Shown here piece by piece: positions 27,723 through 39,245 of a stretch of 64,000 nucleotides of DNA. A program made the translations under genes and the position numbers. The notes beneath the pieces are model-generated. The model worked only from the letters and a program-made list of their open reading frames with translations, ran no database searches and had not been told where the DNA came from. The stretch spans positions 2,294,001-2,358,000 of the forward strand of contig NC_052128.1 of assembly GCF_012273895.1 (NCBI RefSeq). The letters run 5' to 3'. The stretch comes from Zerene cesonia. Lineage: Eukaryota > Arthropoda > Insecta > Lepidoptera > Pieridae. Position 1 is the stretch's first letter. The number at the start of each line of letters is the position of its first letter.

Positions 27723-30700
27723 AAGCGCATTAAGATTTTCAAACAAAAATACTTAGCACTGAAACTTTTTTTTTTTTATAAATACCATATCCATAGATAC
27801 ACGTAGGCCAGAAAATCGGTAAGAACGAGATATAGTATGTGAAAACGTCACAAAATTACAACAACTTTTATATTAAATTACTTGCTGCTGCGGAACCCCT
27901 CATGAGCGAGTTCAATTTGCATTTGGCCGCTTTTTTATAAAATACAGTAGTATCAACAGCTCCATATAAATACAGATGTCAACTATGGACAAAAAAGTTT
28001 ATAAAGCACTTGCAAGGGCACGATTAATTTATTTCTACATCAATGAGCAAAATGAAAATAATAGATGCCGTTTAAACAAAAACTTGAACTCAATATTACG
28101 AGCGAAGTAGAGCGCTTAAGGACGAAACCTTGTTCCCTATTCCTTCAAGGCGGGTGCAATTGCATATTGCATGAAAAATAAACTTTCAGCATTATGCTTC
28201 ATTTATTAGTTTATTTTAGTTAAGAATCTTGAAATCAAGACTTGTTTAAAGTAATAAAATATTAAAAAAAAACACGCTTTAATTATCATCAACCAAATTC
28301 TCTCACTTGCTCTTATACATATTTTAGGTAAAATATAATTTAATTGTGGCGATCCTAATCAGGATTAAAATTCAAACTCTTGGAATTATATTTTTTCACC
28401 TATCGTAGATAGGTGTAGAAAGTTTGAATTAAGTCTGTCCGTTCAGTGGTTCAAAATCGAGTCTAAATGAGACGGTTACCTTTAAAAATAGGAGAAACTA
28501 ATAAAAGCTCGTTATATAGTTATACTAATTCAAAGTAACTAAAGCGATAAATCTCAATCCAACTCTTTTATGAGATTAATTCTTATGTTAACAGATTTCC
28601 TCTAGATCGTTGGAAATTCATCATGTTTGCCATCTAGGATGATAGCAGTAGAATTCTGTGTAGCGTAAACCAATTGTGACGCGATAGCAACCTACCGTTC
28701 TACGGTTATTATTTGTTATCTATCGTAATTAGTTTAAAGACGTATCCCAAAGCACGCTGAGGCCTTGGCCCGTTGCTCTATGTGTGCTAAGGACAGACCG
28801 GCCTCGCGCCGATACTCTCGATGCATCAAACTTTACCCACTGCAGTGTTTTACGGCTCCAACTTGCGAACAACCGATAACTTTGTTTTGTTTGAAATCGA
28901 CCAGTCGCATCGCTTCACGTGAAGCCATTTTTAATTGCCTCGTTTGTCGCTCTTATCGAAAATTCATTCTTTATACCAACCCGTTCAGATCTTGTGAGTA
29001 CAATGAGAGAACGACCCGTTTAATTTAGCATTACATTTATATGGAGTTTAAACGAATAATTTATTCTCACACCTGTGCTATTTATGATTGCAGCGCTGAC
29101 CTAATAACAAACAAAGCGTCATTTAAAATTCATATTACACGTGCTGTGAGGTACGTACAGCGCCTATAGCATTTCTACATTCTACCTTTAACCTATACCT
29201 AACTCTGAAACTAGTTATTCGAAACAATGATGCGAACACGAGTGTAATTTTGTTCAAGTGAGAAATAAAGCATTCAAACTATAATAAAATTATTAACTAC
29301 TTACCATTATATTATAAATTTAGAGGCAGCAGATTAGAGAGAAAATAGCAATCTTTATATACATTTCTAATATTCAACGATCACTGTAATGGTCAATTGC
29401 AGAGAATTTATTCAATTGAGAACACTATTCGTAATGAGATTTAAAATAAACGTAGTCAAGTATTCATTACTGAGGGTATTCCGCATAAATAAATACCCCA
29501 TAGTGCAATAATTTAACATCCTGCTGTAACTCGAGTGGGGTAGATACAGCCCGTCGGCCAATAGAAGGAGGCCGATAACCGGCTAGTCGGCGACGCGTGC
29601 GCACGTTCCATTAATTGCACTATTATCGACTACCAATGAAATTGTATAAATCTAACTTGTTTATTTACCGATGCCAAACGTTATTTATGGTTAATGTAAA
29701 TAAATATAGATATTAATGTATTTCGAACAGATATAACGCCTCAAGCCCAAGGGCCTCCGGATGTAATAACTATAACAAATATGCGATACAAAATATTTTA
29801 TACAAGGAATCGTGAAGGATATCATGATTCAAGTCTTAAATTATGTAAAAATGTAGATAATTCAGACGATTATAAAATAAATATAAAATGTGTTTTTACC
29901 ACAATACTGCTGACCTTTTTGTCGTAGGTAGCTATTCCAATGATAGGCAGGTTTACCAATGATTTAAGCATCAACTTCCCAAAGTATTAACTTTAATTGC
30001 ACAGCAAAATCATTATTGAAGATTAATCATATATTGTGTAAATATCAAACACTACATAGTAGGTATGTTTGTTTATCTACCACTACATGTCTAATACTAC
30101 AAGTTAATATCGGATTATCAGCTATTTCAGTGCTATGAATAAGATAATATAAAATCCACCAGATATTTGTAGTATAGGACATATATCGATTGTTAATGTG
30201 ATTGTCTAGCTCATAACATGAAAACATGTAAATTACGTAATTTTAAAATACTAAGTACCTACATCGCATGCAAGGCCATTGCGGATTTTGCACGATTATA
30301 TATAATATTTAAAATAAATACATTCAAAACATATACAAAAATAAAATTATTAAACTACTTCTTTAAAGGCCAAGGTTGTCACAGAATAATGAAACAATTT
30401 GTTATACATATAAAGGAAATCGTATTAAGTTTCAAGTCAGTATAGACTTCAGATGGTTCAAAGGAACTATTTCGTCGAACATCTGTTGCCTAGATCGTTT
30501 TAAGGTTGATCACCTTCAACCTGTGCAAGGTGCAAGATTTCATCTCTGAAAACACTCGTCAGACGCAATCAAATTTACTCAGGAACGAAATTACTGAACT
30601 AAAGTATTTGTAACTTTTTCTTTATTTATAACGATACGAGCCGCGCGTCCCGACTCCATCCAGAAGACATGTGTCTGCGTAATTCTTATTCAACATAAAT

Positions 30701-30953
30701 AATTGTGTAATGTTTCTTTGCCTTCGTCAGGCAGATGTCAATACCTTGAATTGGATTCCATTCTAAACTCTTATCGCGTGTTATCTATATCACACACTAC
30801 GAATATTAAGTGTATAATATTTATTCATTAATCTATAATTACTTAGAAAGATCCGTACTAACATAATGAATTATCATCCCATTCACTGTACGTAAATACA
30901 AACAAGAAAGTAACAGAAAAAGCTAAGCGATAACCTTATGGCTTTTTAATATA

Positions 30954-31953
30954 NNNNNNNNNNNNNNNNNNNNNNNNNNNNNNNNNNNNNNNNNNNNNNN
31001 NNNNNNNNNNNNNNNNNNNNNNNNNNNNNNNNNNNNNNNNNNNNNNNNNNNNNNNNNNNNNNNNNNNNNNNNNNNNNNNNNNNNNNNNNNNNNNNNNNNN
31101 NNNNNNNNNNNNNNNNNNNNNNNNNNNNNNNNNNNNNNNNNNNNNNNNNNNNNNNNNNNNNNNNNNNNNNNNNNNNNNNNNNNNNNNNNNNNNNNNNNNN
31201 NNNNNNNNNNNNNNNNNNNNNNNNNNNNNNNNNNNNNNNNNNNNNNNNNNNNNNNNNNNNNNNNNNNNNNNNNNNNNNNNNNNNNNNNNNNNNNNNNNNN
31301 NNNNNNNNNNNNNNNNNNNNNNNNNNNNNNNNNNNNNNNNNNNNNNNNNNNNNNNNNNNNNNNNNNNNNNNNNNNNNNNNNNNNNNNNNNNNNNNNNNNN
31401 NNNNNNNNNNNNNNNNNNNNNNNNNNNNNNNNNNNNNNNNNNNNNNNNNNNNNNNNNNNNNNNNNNNNNNNNNNNNNNNNNNNNNNNNNNNNNNNNNNNN
31501 NNNNNNNNNNNNNNNNNNNNNNNNNNNNNNNNNNNNNNNNNNNNNNNNNNNNNNNNNNNNNNNNNNNNNNNNNNNNNNNNNNNNNNNNNNNNNNNNNNNN
31601 NNNNNNNNNNNNNNNNNNNNNNNNNNNNNNNNNNNNNNNNNNNNNNNNNNNNNNNNNNNNNNNNNNNNNNNNNNNNNNNNNNNNNNNNNNNNNNNNNNNN
31701 NNNNNNNNNNNNNNNNNNNNNNNNNNNNNNNNNNNNNNNNNNNNNNNNNNNNNNNNNNNNNNNNNNNNNNNNNNNNNNNNNNNNNNNNNNNNNNNNNNNN
31801 NNNNNNNNNNNNNNNNNNNNNNNNNNNNNNNNNNNNNNNNNNNNNNNNNNNNNNNNNNNNNNNNNNNNNNNNNNNNNNNNNNNNNNNNNNNNNNNNNNNN
31901 NNNNNNNNNNNNNNNNNNNNNNNNNNNNNNNNNNNNNNNNNNNNNNNNNNNNN
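30954..31953. other. Assembly gap (1000 N)
   Basis: Exactly 1000 N; mariner sequence on the right flank only. Confidence 1.
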
Positions 31954-32020
31954 CAGATTCGAAATTCAAATGTAATATTTTTTTATAATTAAGTGTAACA
32001 GTATTTATGGCCAGACTAAG
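31954..32020. mobile_element. Right end of a second mariner copy
   Basis: Identical over all 67 bases to 5107-5173 and starting at exactly the same base after the gap. Followed by TA (32021-32022). No matching left end is on the other side of the gap (…GGCTTTTTAATATA at 30953), which is a sign of misassembly. Confidence 0.85.
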
Positions 32021-32276
32021 TATATAAAATTATGTTTATACATTCAATCTCGTATATCAAAATGGCACAATGTTTCAGTCGATTCTTGGTAATATAATAG
32101 AAAGAGAAAATAACATATAGAAAAGAGAATCACATGGCATTGGAAATTTAAATTGAATATGAAATCACCATTTTCTGTGCCTTCTATCTCATACGTATTA
32201 AGTGTTCTGATACATATAAAACATGATTTAGATCCGTTAAAAACGTAATGTCGCATGTATTTCAGCTGTCTCCCAG

Positions 32277-32368
32277 CCGGAGCCGGCCCGGCCTCAGACG
32301 GGGAACGAACCGCGTGTCTCCGCGTTGCCGAGGCCTTCAAGGTTACCTGCACCTAGGCGAGCTTTAAG
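32277..32368 (+). CDS. SLAIN-like gene, exon 13 (on the plus strand; contig probably inverted)
   Basis: An orphan, GC-rich exon in an AT-rich background. Frame PEPARPQTGNEP ... SALPRPSRLPAPRRAL ends at a good donor, AAG|GTAAAT (phase 2). Two acceptors are possible: TTTCAG ending at 32265 and TCCCAG ending at 32276. Only the second keeps this frame after exon 12 (phase 0). SALP and SRLP (917-920 and 923-926 in the joined protein) are two more SxLP-type motifs in a basic, Pro-rich setting, in the style of exons 10-12. It would sit downstream of exon 12 if contig 31954-39245 is inverted. Confidence 0.6.
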
Positions 32369-32471
32369 GTAAATTTATATATTTTTATATCAAAGGATTT
32401 TTTCATTATTTATCTAATCGAAAATCGTTGGACTTATTTCAAACAATCATTCACTAGCGGAAAGTTATATA

Positions 32472-32640
32472 GGTGCTCAGTACCCAAAGGGTAAAACGGC
32501 CAATCTATTATTTAGACTTCGTTGTTTGTCTGTTTATCTGTCCGTCTGTCACCAGGTAGACAGATGAAAAATTCACAAATGTATTTCTGTTGTCGCTATA
32601 ACAACAAATATTTGAAATATCAGGGTTAAGCTATGGTTGG
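32472..32640 (+). repeat. Interspersed repeat with TCTGTCCGTCTGTCACC core, inside intron 13
   Basis: It contains GTACCCAAAGGGTAAAACGG, TCTGTCCGTCTGTCACCAGG and GTCGCTATAACAACAAATA, the hallmarks of a very common but poorly classified lepidopteran repeat. Other copies are at 27594-27722 and 49500-49620. Confidence 0.65.
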
Positions 32641-32744
32641 CATTTGTTTCACGAGTATTGTATAAAAATCAAATAATACAATATAAAAAGCACCATACAA
32701 TATAAATAAGAAAGTTAGCCTGAACACGTTCCTGCAAGTGTGAA

Positions 32745-32976
32745 TATTGTGTGTGAGTGTGATGCGTGCGTGCGTTCGTGCGTTTGTGTGTGCGTGTGCG
32801 TGTGCGTGCGTGTATGTGCGTGCCTGTGTGTGCGTGCGTGTGTGCGTGCGTGTGTGTGCGTGCGTGTGCGTGCGTGTGTGTGCGTGCGTGTGTGTGCGTG
32901 CGTGTGTGAGCGTGCGTGTGTGTGCGTGCGTGTGTGTGTGTGTGCGTGCGTGCGTGTGTGTGTGTGTGTGTGTGGT
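32745..32976 (+). repeat. TG/CGTG microsatellite, about 230 bp
   Basis: An uninterrupted mix of TG and TGCG units ending just before the acceptor of the terminal exon (33008). The Cys/Val and His/Thr open frames over it are repeat shadows. Confidence 0.95.
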
Positions 32977-33008
32977 GAATATATTTAAATATTATGATTA
33001 ATTTCCAG

Positions 33009-33060
33009 GCCGCCGTCAGTATACTCAGTGGCACCGACAGCCGACATGGACCACTATTGA
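33009..33060 (+). CDS. SLAIN-like gene, terminal exon 14 (plus strand, with stop)
   Basis: The acceptor TTAATTTCCAG is followed by one base that completes the Arg codon of exon 13, then PPSVYSVAPTADMDHY and TGA. A tail of R-R-x-L, a Tyr, acidic residues and a final Tyr is reminiscent of vertebrate SLAIN C-termini (recalled, not checked). A canonical AATAAA follows at 33277-33282, about 220 nt after the stop, with a G/T-rich stretch (GATGTTTGTGGCGG) after it. This is a believable gene end. Confidence 0.6.
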
Positions 33061-33276
33061 CCCAACGTGCCAATAACGAGGGCCAGTCCCTTTCAATTGT
33101 ATTATTTTTATTCTATAAATTTTAGTATACCCATAACATGACTGATTACGAAACTCTGTGTCTTTTCTAACGTGTTATTTCATATTTCAAGTAGTATTTA
33201 TAGTTACTAATGCGAAGACACGGCGCCATTTTGTCGCGTATCTAACGACCAATGAACCATACGATACGTTTTTTTT

Positions 33277-33282
33277 AATAAA
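33277..33282 (+). terminator. Poly(A) signal after the orphan terminal exon
   Basis: AATAAA followed about 40 nt later by G/T-rich sequence, in the right place for the end of the transcript that contains exons 13 and 14. Confidence 0.5.
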
Positions 33283-36200
33283 TTATGCCTGTTATTTTGT
33301 AAAAACTTTTGTATAGACGATGTTTGTGGCGGTTTGTCATAGATAATCTACATGATTGCGTTCGGAAATTGGACTATTGTTTATTACTTACGTTTGATTT
33401 AACATGATAAATAAGATCCAACTTGCTGCATTGTTTTCTTAATCAATGATATTCCTTTAATTTATTAATCAGTGAAAGAAATAATTTCAACTGTTGCTAA
33501 CGAGACTAGGACCTTATTCTCTTGTATGCAATTGAACGTAAACATTCAAGATTTTTCTAGAAAAAATTTTGGTATGTATGTATGTCGAGGCATGGAGTTC
33601 ACTTTTCATCGTTTGAAAAGCAATTGACATTTCCACCTCTAATTATAATGAAAATTCGCTCTCTCAATGAATAATTGACGCTCAAAATTTTCCAAAAGCT
33701 CCACCTACACGATTTGGTACAAATATAAAATAAGATAGTATTCCTATGTTTACAAAATTTAGTTGGTAGTACGGGAATATAAATCGAGGTTAGTTATTTA
33801 TTTCATTAAAGACATTCGCATTTTTGCTTAGAGATTAACGTTAGGGACTTGTAATTACGCTTTAGATGTAAAATTTATTATATTATACAAATATTTACTA
33901 ACTTTTTTTAATAAAATGTGGAAAAGAAAACAAAAATACGCACAAACAACATTATCGGAACGAAGGTGAGATCTCTGTTTAAGGATGTATTTATGTATAG
34001 TTAAATTGTTGTATATTATGTATAGTCTGTTGCTATAAATATACTTTTTTAATCTGTATAATGCCTCTTTTTGGACATATCAATCATAAATAACTGTTTA
34101 ATCTTATCCAAACTATAGTCTGGCTTTTAACTGTAATCGAACACGCAATAGAACTAACTTTTAATATTTATTGTTATTAAAACAATATTAACAATTATTC
34201 AAATATTTCATTTTCACTTAAACTGTATGGATGATTTGCTTCATTTACGTCACAAACGCAGTATATTTTGCAAAATTGTTATTTTTCGCTAATTATTCCT
34301 TGGATAGAGCCATTGATCATTAGTATTTAATATCTTCTGTATTGTTTAAGATATTAGCATATAAATTGTTTTAGCATTTGAAGCCAGTAAAAGAGATGCA
34401 AATAAATTTTATCAATTTTATACATTTATATGGGTGTTTTGATTATTTTTTTATGGAATTTTGATTCAAAATTGATACCACGGTTAACTTTATATTTGAA
34501 TGTGTTTCGTCCGTAAGTCGCTTTATGTCGTTGAGTTGTGCTGTGCGGTAATTTCGACACGTTGTGCCTTATTTAGGTAGACTAAGGGATTTTGTTTTCA
34601 TTTTCTAATAAATCTTGTATTTACATTAGCTTTGTTTTATTTTTCGCTCCTTGTTATCGCTTTTTGCAGCTTTCGTGGTTTAATGATTCGTTGTATTGAC
34701 AGAACAAGCTTTTTATTACAAAAAATTATGAATTACGGGCGCTACAGCCAGAGGCCCCCAAAAAAATATATCATAAAGAATATACTTATTAAACGTGTCT
34801 GCACGATGCAGACCTCAGACCTGAGTTCTTTTCTAGCAATATATTGGAAAATTCTAATAATGTTAACTTAATTGCTAACTAAGAAAAGACGCTTCCACAT
34901 TCCGTTCTCGTGTAAAAATTGTAATTCATGAAAAAGCATACTATATTTTGTATATCGTATTAACAAAATATCCAGCAATTAGTTATATAGTTAGCCTATA
35001 ATCGATAAACAGGCTGAATCGATTTATATCTAAATAGCAGGAACAACATTAAGAAAATGAGAACTATGCAACTGGTTGAATAAAATAAGGATTTTCATGT
35101 TAATTGTGCGCAATTTTTTGTAATTGATAAGTACGAGTAAGATAACTCGCACGTTTATTTAAATTTATCTGCTAAAGTGATTGTTTTTATGAATAAGTTT
35201 TTATATTTTAACATCTAAATTCAAGCACTGAAGTGATGGATGTCTTTCCTTCACAATTAAACCACTAAAACGCTTTTAATGACATATGGTTCTAAGAGAG
35301 TTTTTGATCTGAGAGAGTACAAAGGATAGTTGGTCATATACTATATATATTAACATAAATATGAAATTTTAGCTTACAACTGCTTGTAAACTTACAAGTA
35401 GTTACAATGCTAAACTCAGGTCACAAAATTTTATGTTTTATTCTATTACAAATCAGGTCGGATATTAAACGAGTTATTAACGTCAATCTTCCGCCACGGC
35501 CTACTTGTGAAAAATGTGTTGAACGTACCCATTCCTTTCCAGTGAATAAACTTATCGATCACATTAAGGAAATTTTAACATGTTAATATGTGTCCATTTA
35601 TTTTAATTCATTTTATTTAATTTCAAGTAACACAGTCTTATTTTGTTAGTAACAATTAATTCTTAAAAACTATGTTATGTCTTAAATACAATAATTCTGA
35701 CTACAAGGTATACGTCCCTGCTACAAAGCTATAATGGAAGCAAAAAGTTTGCAGCTGTGGTTGACATACCAGCAGTCAAGCCGGCTCGCTACACAGCGCA
35801 TGATCTCATTGGGGCTGGCCCGAACACGGCGCACCAGGGATGTGCATCTTTTTCGCATTGTAAATAGATCTTCCGCTTGCTAAATTTCGAAGTGTTAAAC
35901 TGGACACGGGAATAGTAGAGAGGAAACAAATAGCAGTTTAGCCAAACACCTGATATTCAAACGCTGAATATCCAACAGAACAAATTACCGTTTTGTGAAT
36001 CGTAGAACGTAGTGCGACGCTCGAACGATGTGGTAGATTGGGTCCAATTCATATTATTAGTTGAAGTTGCAAACGAAAGCAGTATTTGTCAGGTTCAACA
36101 CGAAGATAAATATTAGATGGCATGTTATCTGTATTTTTATCTTAGATCGGTCAATGCGAAATGATCGCGGTATGCAGCTAATGCTAAACACTTCCCATAC

Positions 36201-36927
36201 ATTTATAAATTTCGCCAAAATCAATCGTTCAACAACTCGCATCAGTGTATACAGAAAAAATCACTTTTCTGAAGCTGGCTTTTTTTACGAAAAGACCGCT
36301 AGGGTACTACTTGCCTCCAAAGGCAGACAAATTTTTATTTATTACCGAAATTTCCCCTTTGTGCAATATTAGTACTATATTCACAGATAACTTAATATAT
36401 CCTTATCAGTATTATCTAGTGCCACATTTTTTAAGTCAAAAGATTACATTTCTTATGTGACAAATTCCATAAAAAATTCATTTTGGTCCGTCACGTCCGG
36501 ATAGGGCAGATAATATCTACAAACATTTTCTTGAAGAATTTTATTGTAGGCACCACTATAACATAATTTTGTTTTAAAATTTATAGCACTGTTCATAGTT
36601 TGGTACATAGTTGTAGTGTTTAAACGCGTCATTGGTTGCGCGGCCTACTGTTATTTTTTCGTTTTTTTTCTGTTGATAGTTAGAATTCACATATTATTTT
36701 ATCTATGTAGGTACCCCATCCTAATTTACTACAGTTATCTTCCTTTGTTGTTTACTGTTATTTATCCTTTACTGTTGCACAACAATTTCAAAATACATTC
36801 GCTTATTAATATTATTATATCGGCTTATTGGAATTACACTAAGCTATTCCGTTACTCTACAATGGTATTGATTAATGCAAAATAATGATAAAGTAAAAAT
36901 CTGATTATATGCCTTATAAAAAATTAT

Positions 36928-37076
36928 GTTTGTATATAGGAATGCGCTAATCTTCTAAGATTGATACTTCTAGACCGATTTCTAAAATTCTTTCATCGAC
37001 AGATGTGTAGGTAACTGATCCCTGATTGACTGTGTATATGTTTACTATAGGCGAAGCCAGGGTGAACCACTAGTAA
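36928..37076 (+). mobile_element. Helitron-like fragment
   Basis: GGAATGCGCTAATCTTCTAA at the start and TATAGGCGAAGCCAGGGTGA then ACCACTAGTA at the end. Confidence 0.55.
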
Positions 37077-37557
37077 GTAATAAGACAAAACTACATTTGC
37101 CGATTAAGTAAGTATATGGCCTTAAATTTAAAAAATTATTAGAAAAACTTAATTTGCAAAAGGCCAATAAACAGCACTTGGGAGTCTGTTACCGCGTTCT
37201 GATAGAGTGTAAAATCTCAGATAAGCGTGTGGTGGTTAATGAGATTATTTGCGAGGGGCTAACGCTGAATATCACACATTGGCCTTTTTAATAGATAGAT
37301 CTACAATATTCGTTAATGTTCATAACTTTTAACAGTTCAATACAGATGAACAAATACGTAACATATTATTATTTAAGAACAACAAGAGCTTAAATAGTTC
37401 TTATACTGCAAAAATATCAATATGAAATAATTAAAAAGGCGAATACGAATACAAAAGATGCGATTTATAAAAAAAATGTATTGATAATAGTACGTATTTA
37501 AATTAATCAATACTTTATTATTAACCTTTATATTACGGATTACAAGAGGTCATGTAC

Positions 37558-37650
37558 ATATATTATCATCATCATCATCAGCCCTTATGTGTTCCCACTG
37601 CTGGGACACAGGCCTCCTATGAGGGTTCAGGCCAAAATAAGCGTATAAGC
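37558..37650 (+). repeat. SINE/LINE-tail-like repeat with ATC microsatellite
   Basis: TCATCATCATCATCAGCCC followed by CCCACTGCTGGGACACAGGC and CTCCTATGAGGG is a combination found dispersed in lepidopteran genomes. The exact family is not certain. Confidence 0.55.
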
Positions 37651-37944
37651 GTAGTTACATGCGACCTCAACTTACACACAAGCATTAACATGAAATTTAA
37701 CAAAAAAAAAAAACGAAATAATGGACGGGCCATTATAGTGCATGGTTATTGATCGTTAAAAGAAATCAATTTATCATTAGGTTCCTTGTGATTGGTATCG
37801 CATCAAATATATGGCACTGTGCTTTTTTTCTGTCGTTGTTGTGTTACTACATTGGTTTTTTAACTTTAGTCTCCTGAAGCATATAAAATTATCGGTGGAG
37901 CTAATAAGTGATATAATAATGTTGCATAAGACATCTTCATATAT

Positions 37945-38090
37945 ATGGCTCTATTTACCCCGCGGTTTCACCCACGTCGAAGACGATGTCAAATAGCTTT
38001 CTTCAATAAATGGATTATCCCTCTATTCAACACAATCAACTATCCTCTATCTAATTTCTCTCTGTATGTCTGGTTGCCTGGAAAAATCGC
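37945..38090 (-). mobile_element. Helitron-like fragment, diverged
   Basis: CCCCGCGGTTTCACCCACGTC is the reverse complement of the usual 3' region; the rest is degraded. Confidence 0.4.
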
Positions 38091-38302
38091 TATATAGCGA
38101 TAATACCGCCAATTGTTTGTATTGTAATTTTATAAAGTTTTTGTTGTTTTTGTTAAGAGCAATAAAGAATGAATAAACCATTTTTAATTCGGGCCAGTAC
38201 TAGTTCTTGAGTTAAGCGCCACCAATATAATAGAAGAAAAGATACTCTATACTCTATAGAATGTTTGTTGCTAAATCATGCAGAAAAAACTGTTTTGGAT
38301 TT

Positions 38303-38541
38303 TTTTATGTCAGAGCGCGTAGGTAACTAACCTGAAACTGGTGGTTCACCTGGGAGGAGGTGGATCAACACCATGAAACGCGTTTTTCAAATCTCAGAGA
38401 TGTTTAATGGATTGACGATGGGAATATGTGAATAGACTGGAAAGGGCGAGGAAAAGGAATGAAGATCTGGACCTCCAGCTCCTTCGCTCATCGTAGAAGC
38501 ACAATAGCATTCGTGCCGAAGCATGTTCCACTTCCACATTA
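38303..38541 (+). repeat. Diverged copy of the 40391-40722 repeat
   Basis: It shares in order ATGTCA(T/G)AGCG, CTGGTGGTTC(G/A)CCTG, ATTGACGA, AGACTGGAAAGGGCGAGG-like, GAGGAAAAGGAA and CCTCCAGCTCC-like segments with the long copy, but lacks the AAGCGATCACC core. The two copies lie on either side of the 39246-40245 gap, in the same orientation. Confidence 0.55.
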
Positions 38542-38612
38542 ACATTTAACACATACAAATCACACACTCGTACTCGTACTCTTACTCTTAATAATTTATA
38601 ACGCTTATTATC

Positions 38613-38822
38613 ATACTAATATTATAATTGTGAAATTTTGTTTGTTTGGATGTTTGATCGTTAATCACGCTGAAACTACAGAACAGATTTTGAAAAAATT
38701 TGGTGTACAGACAGGGTATGACCTGACTTGGGTGATAGGATGACTTTTTTCCCGATTTAATTTTCCTTTGGGATAAGACAGGAATGTTGATATCCAGGCG
38801 AAGCCAGTACGAGCGCCTAGTA
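38613..38822 (+). mobile_element. Helitron-like copy, near full length
   Basis: It starts TACTAATATTATAATTGTGA and ends CCAGGCGAAGCCAGTACGAG CGCCTAGTA; ACGCTGAAACTACAGAACAG lies in the body. Confidence 0.7.
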
Positions 38823-39245
38823 ATTTATGTATTAGCTGATAGAGAAGGAAAATAAAGTAATATTGAAGAAAGAAAATACGTTTAAACTCAAACGCCTACT
38901 CACAACTAAGTAGGTACAAACAATTTTCACTTTCCCATAAGTAACACATTTTTACAATACTATTGTATTTTCAAATCGATCGATTGTATTTTTTATGCTT
39001 GTTACCTCCGAACTTTTCGGTGGGAATTTTTCTGGGTGAACCAATTATAATGATGTTTCTTATTTATTTGAAAAATGCTGTTTTACCTGAACTCCCATTT
39101 AAATTTAGGACAGTTTTTTACAATGGCATCCACTAGAAAAACATATAGGTCTTAAATTTTTAACACTCATTATACAATAAAAAAACTATAAGCACTTATA
39201 AAATTAAATAAGTACAAAAGCCTTAGTATGAGAGATAGGCTTCAG

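Larger units (their letters stand above)
5176..30953. other. Gene-poor region of about 26 kb
   Basis: Both strands were scanned; no recognisable protein-coding exon was found. It contains about nine Helitron-like fragments, simple repeats and inverted repeats. Less AT-rich unique islands lie near 8560-8740, 9930-10120, 11730-11950, 13790-13960, 25380-25560, 28740-29030 and 29530-29620. It looks like an intergenic or very long intronic region, possibly a cis-regulatory landscape. Confidence 0.55.
33061..39245. other. Non-coding remainder of the 31954-39245 contig
   Basis: Beyond the terminal exon and poly(A) signal there is AT-rich sequence with repeats: a SINE/LINE-tail-like piece (37558-37650), Helitron-like copies (36928-37076, 38613-38822) and a diverged copy of the repeat at 40391. 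Short open frames at 34632-34871, 36061-36372 and 36616-36885 look like chance. A small GC-rich island at 35734-35890 holds a 49-codon plus-strand frame (MEAKSLQLWLTYQQSSRLA...) that I cannot assign. Confidence 0.5.

Noticed and set aside
32669..33073. His/Thr and Cys/Val open frames over the TG microsatellite
   Set aside because: Pure repeat translation (HTHTHT, CVCVCV) on both strands; the true coding signal nearby is exon 14 only.
36061..36885. Overlapping plus-strand frames of 71-103 codons
   Set aside because: Lys/Phe/Ile/Tyr-rich translations typical of random AT-rich DNA, overlapping each other in different frames.
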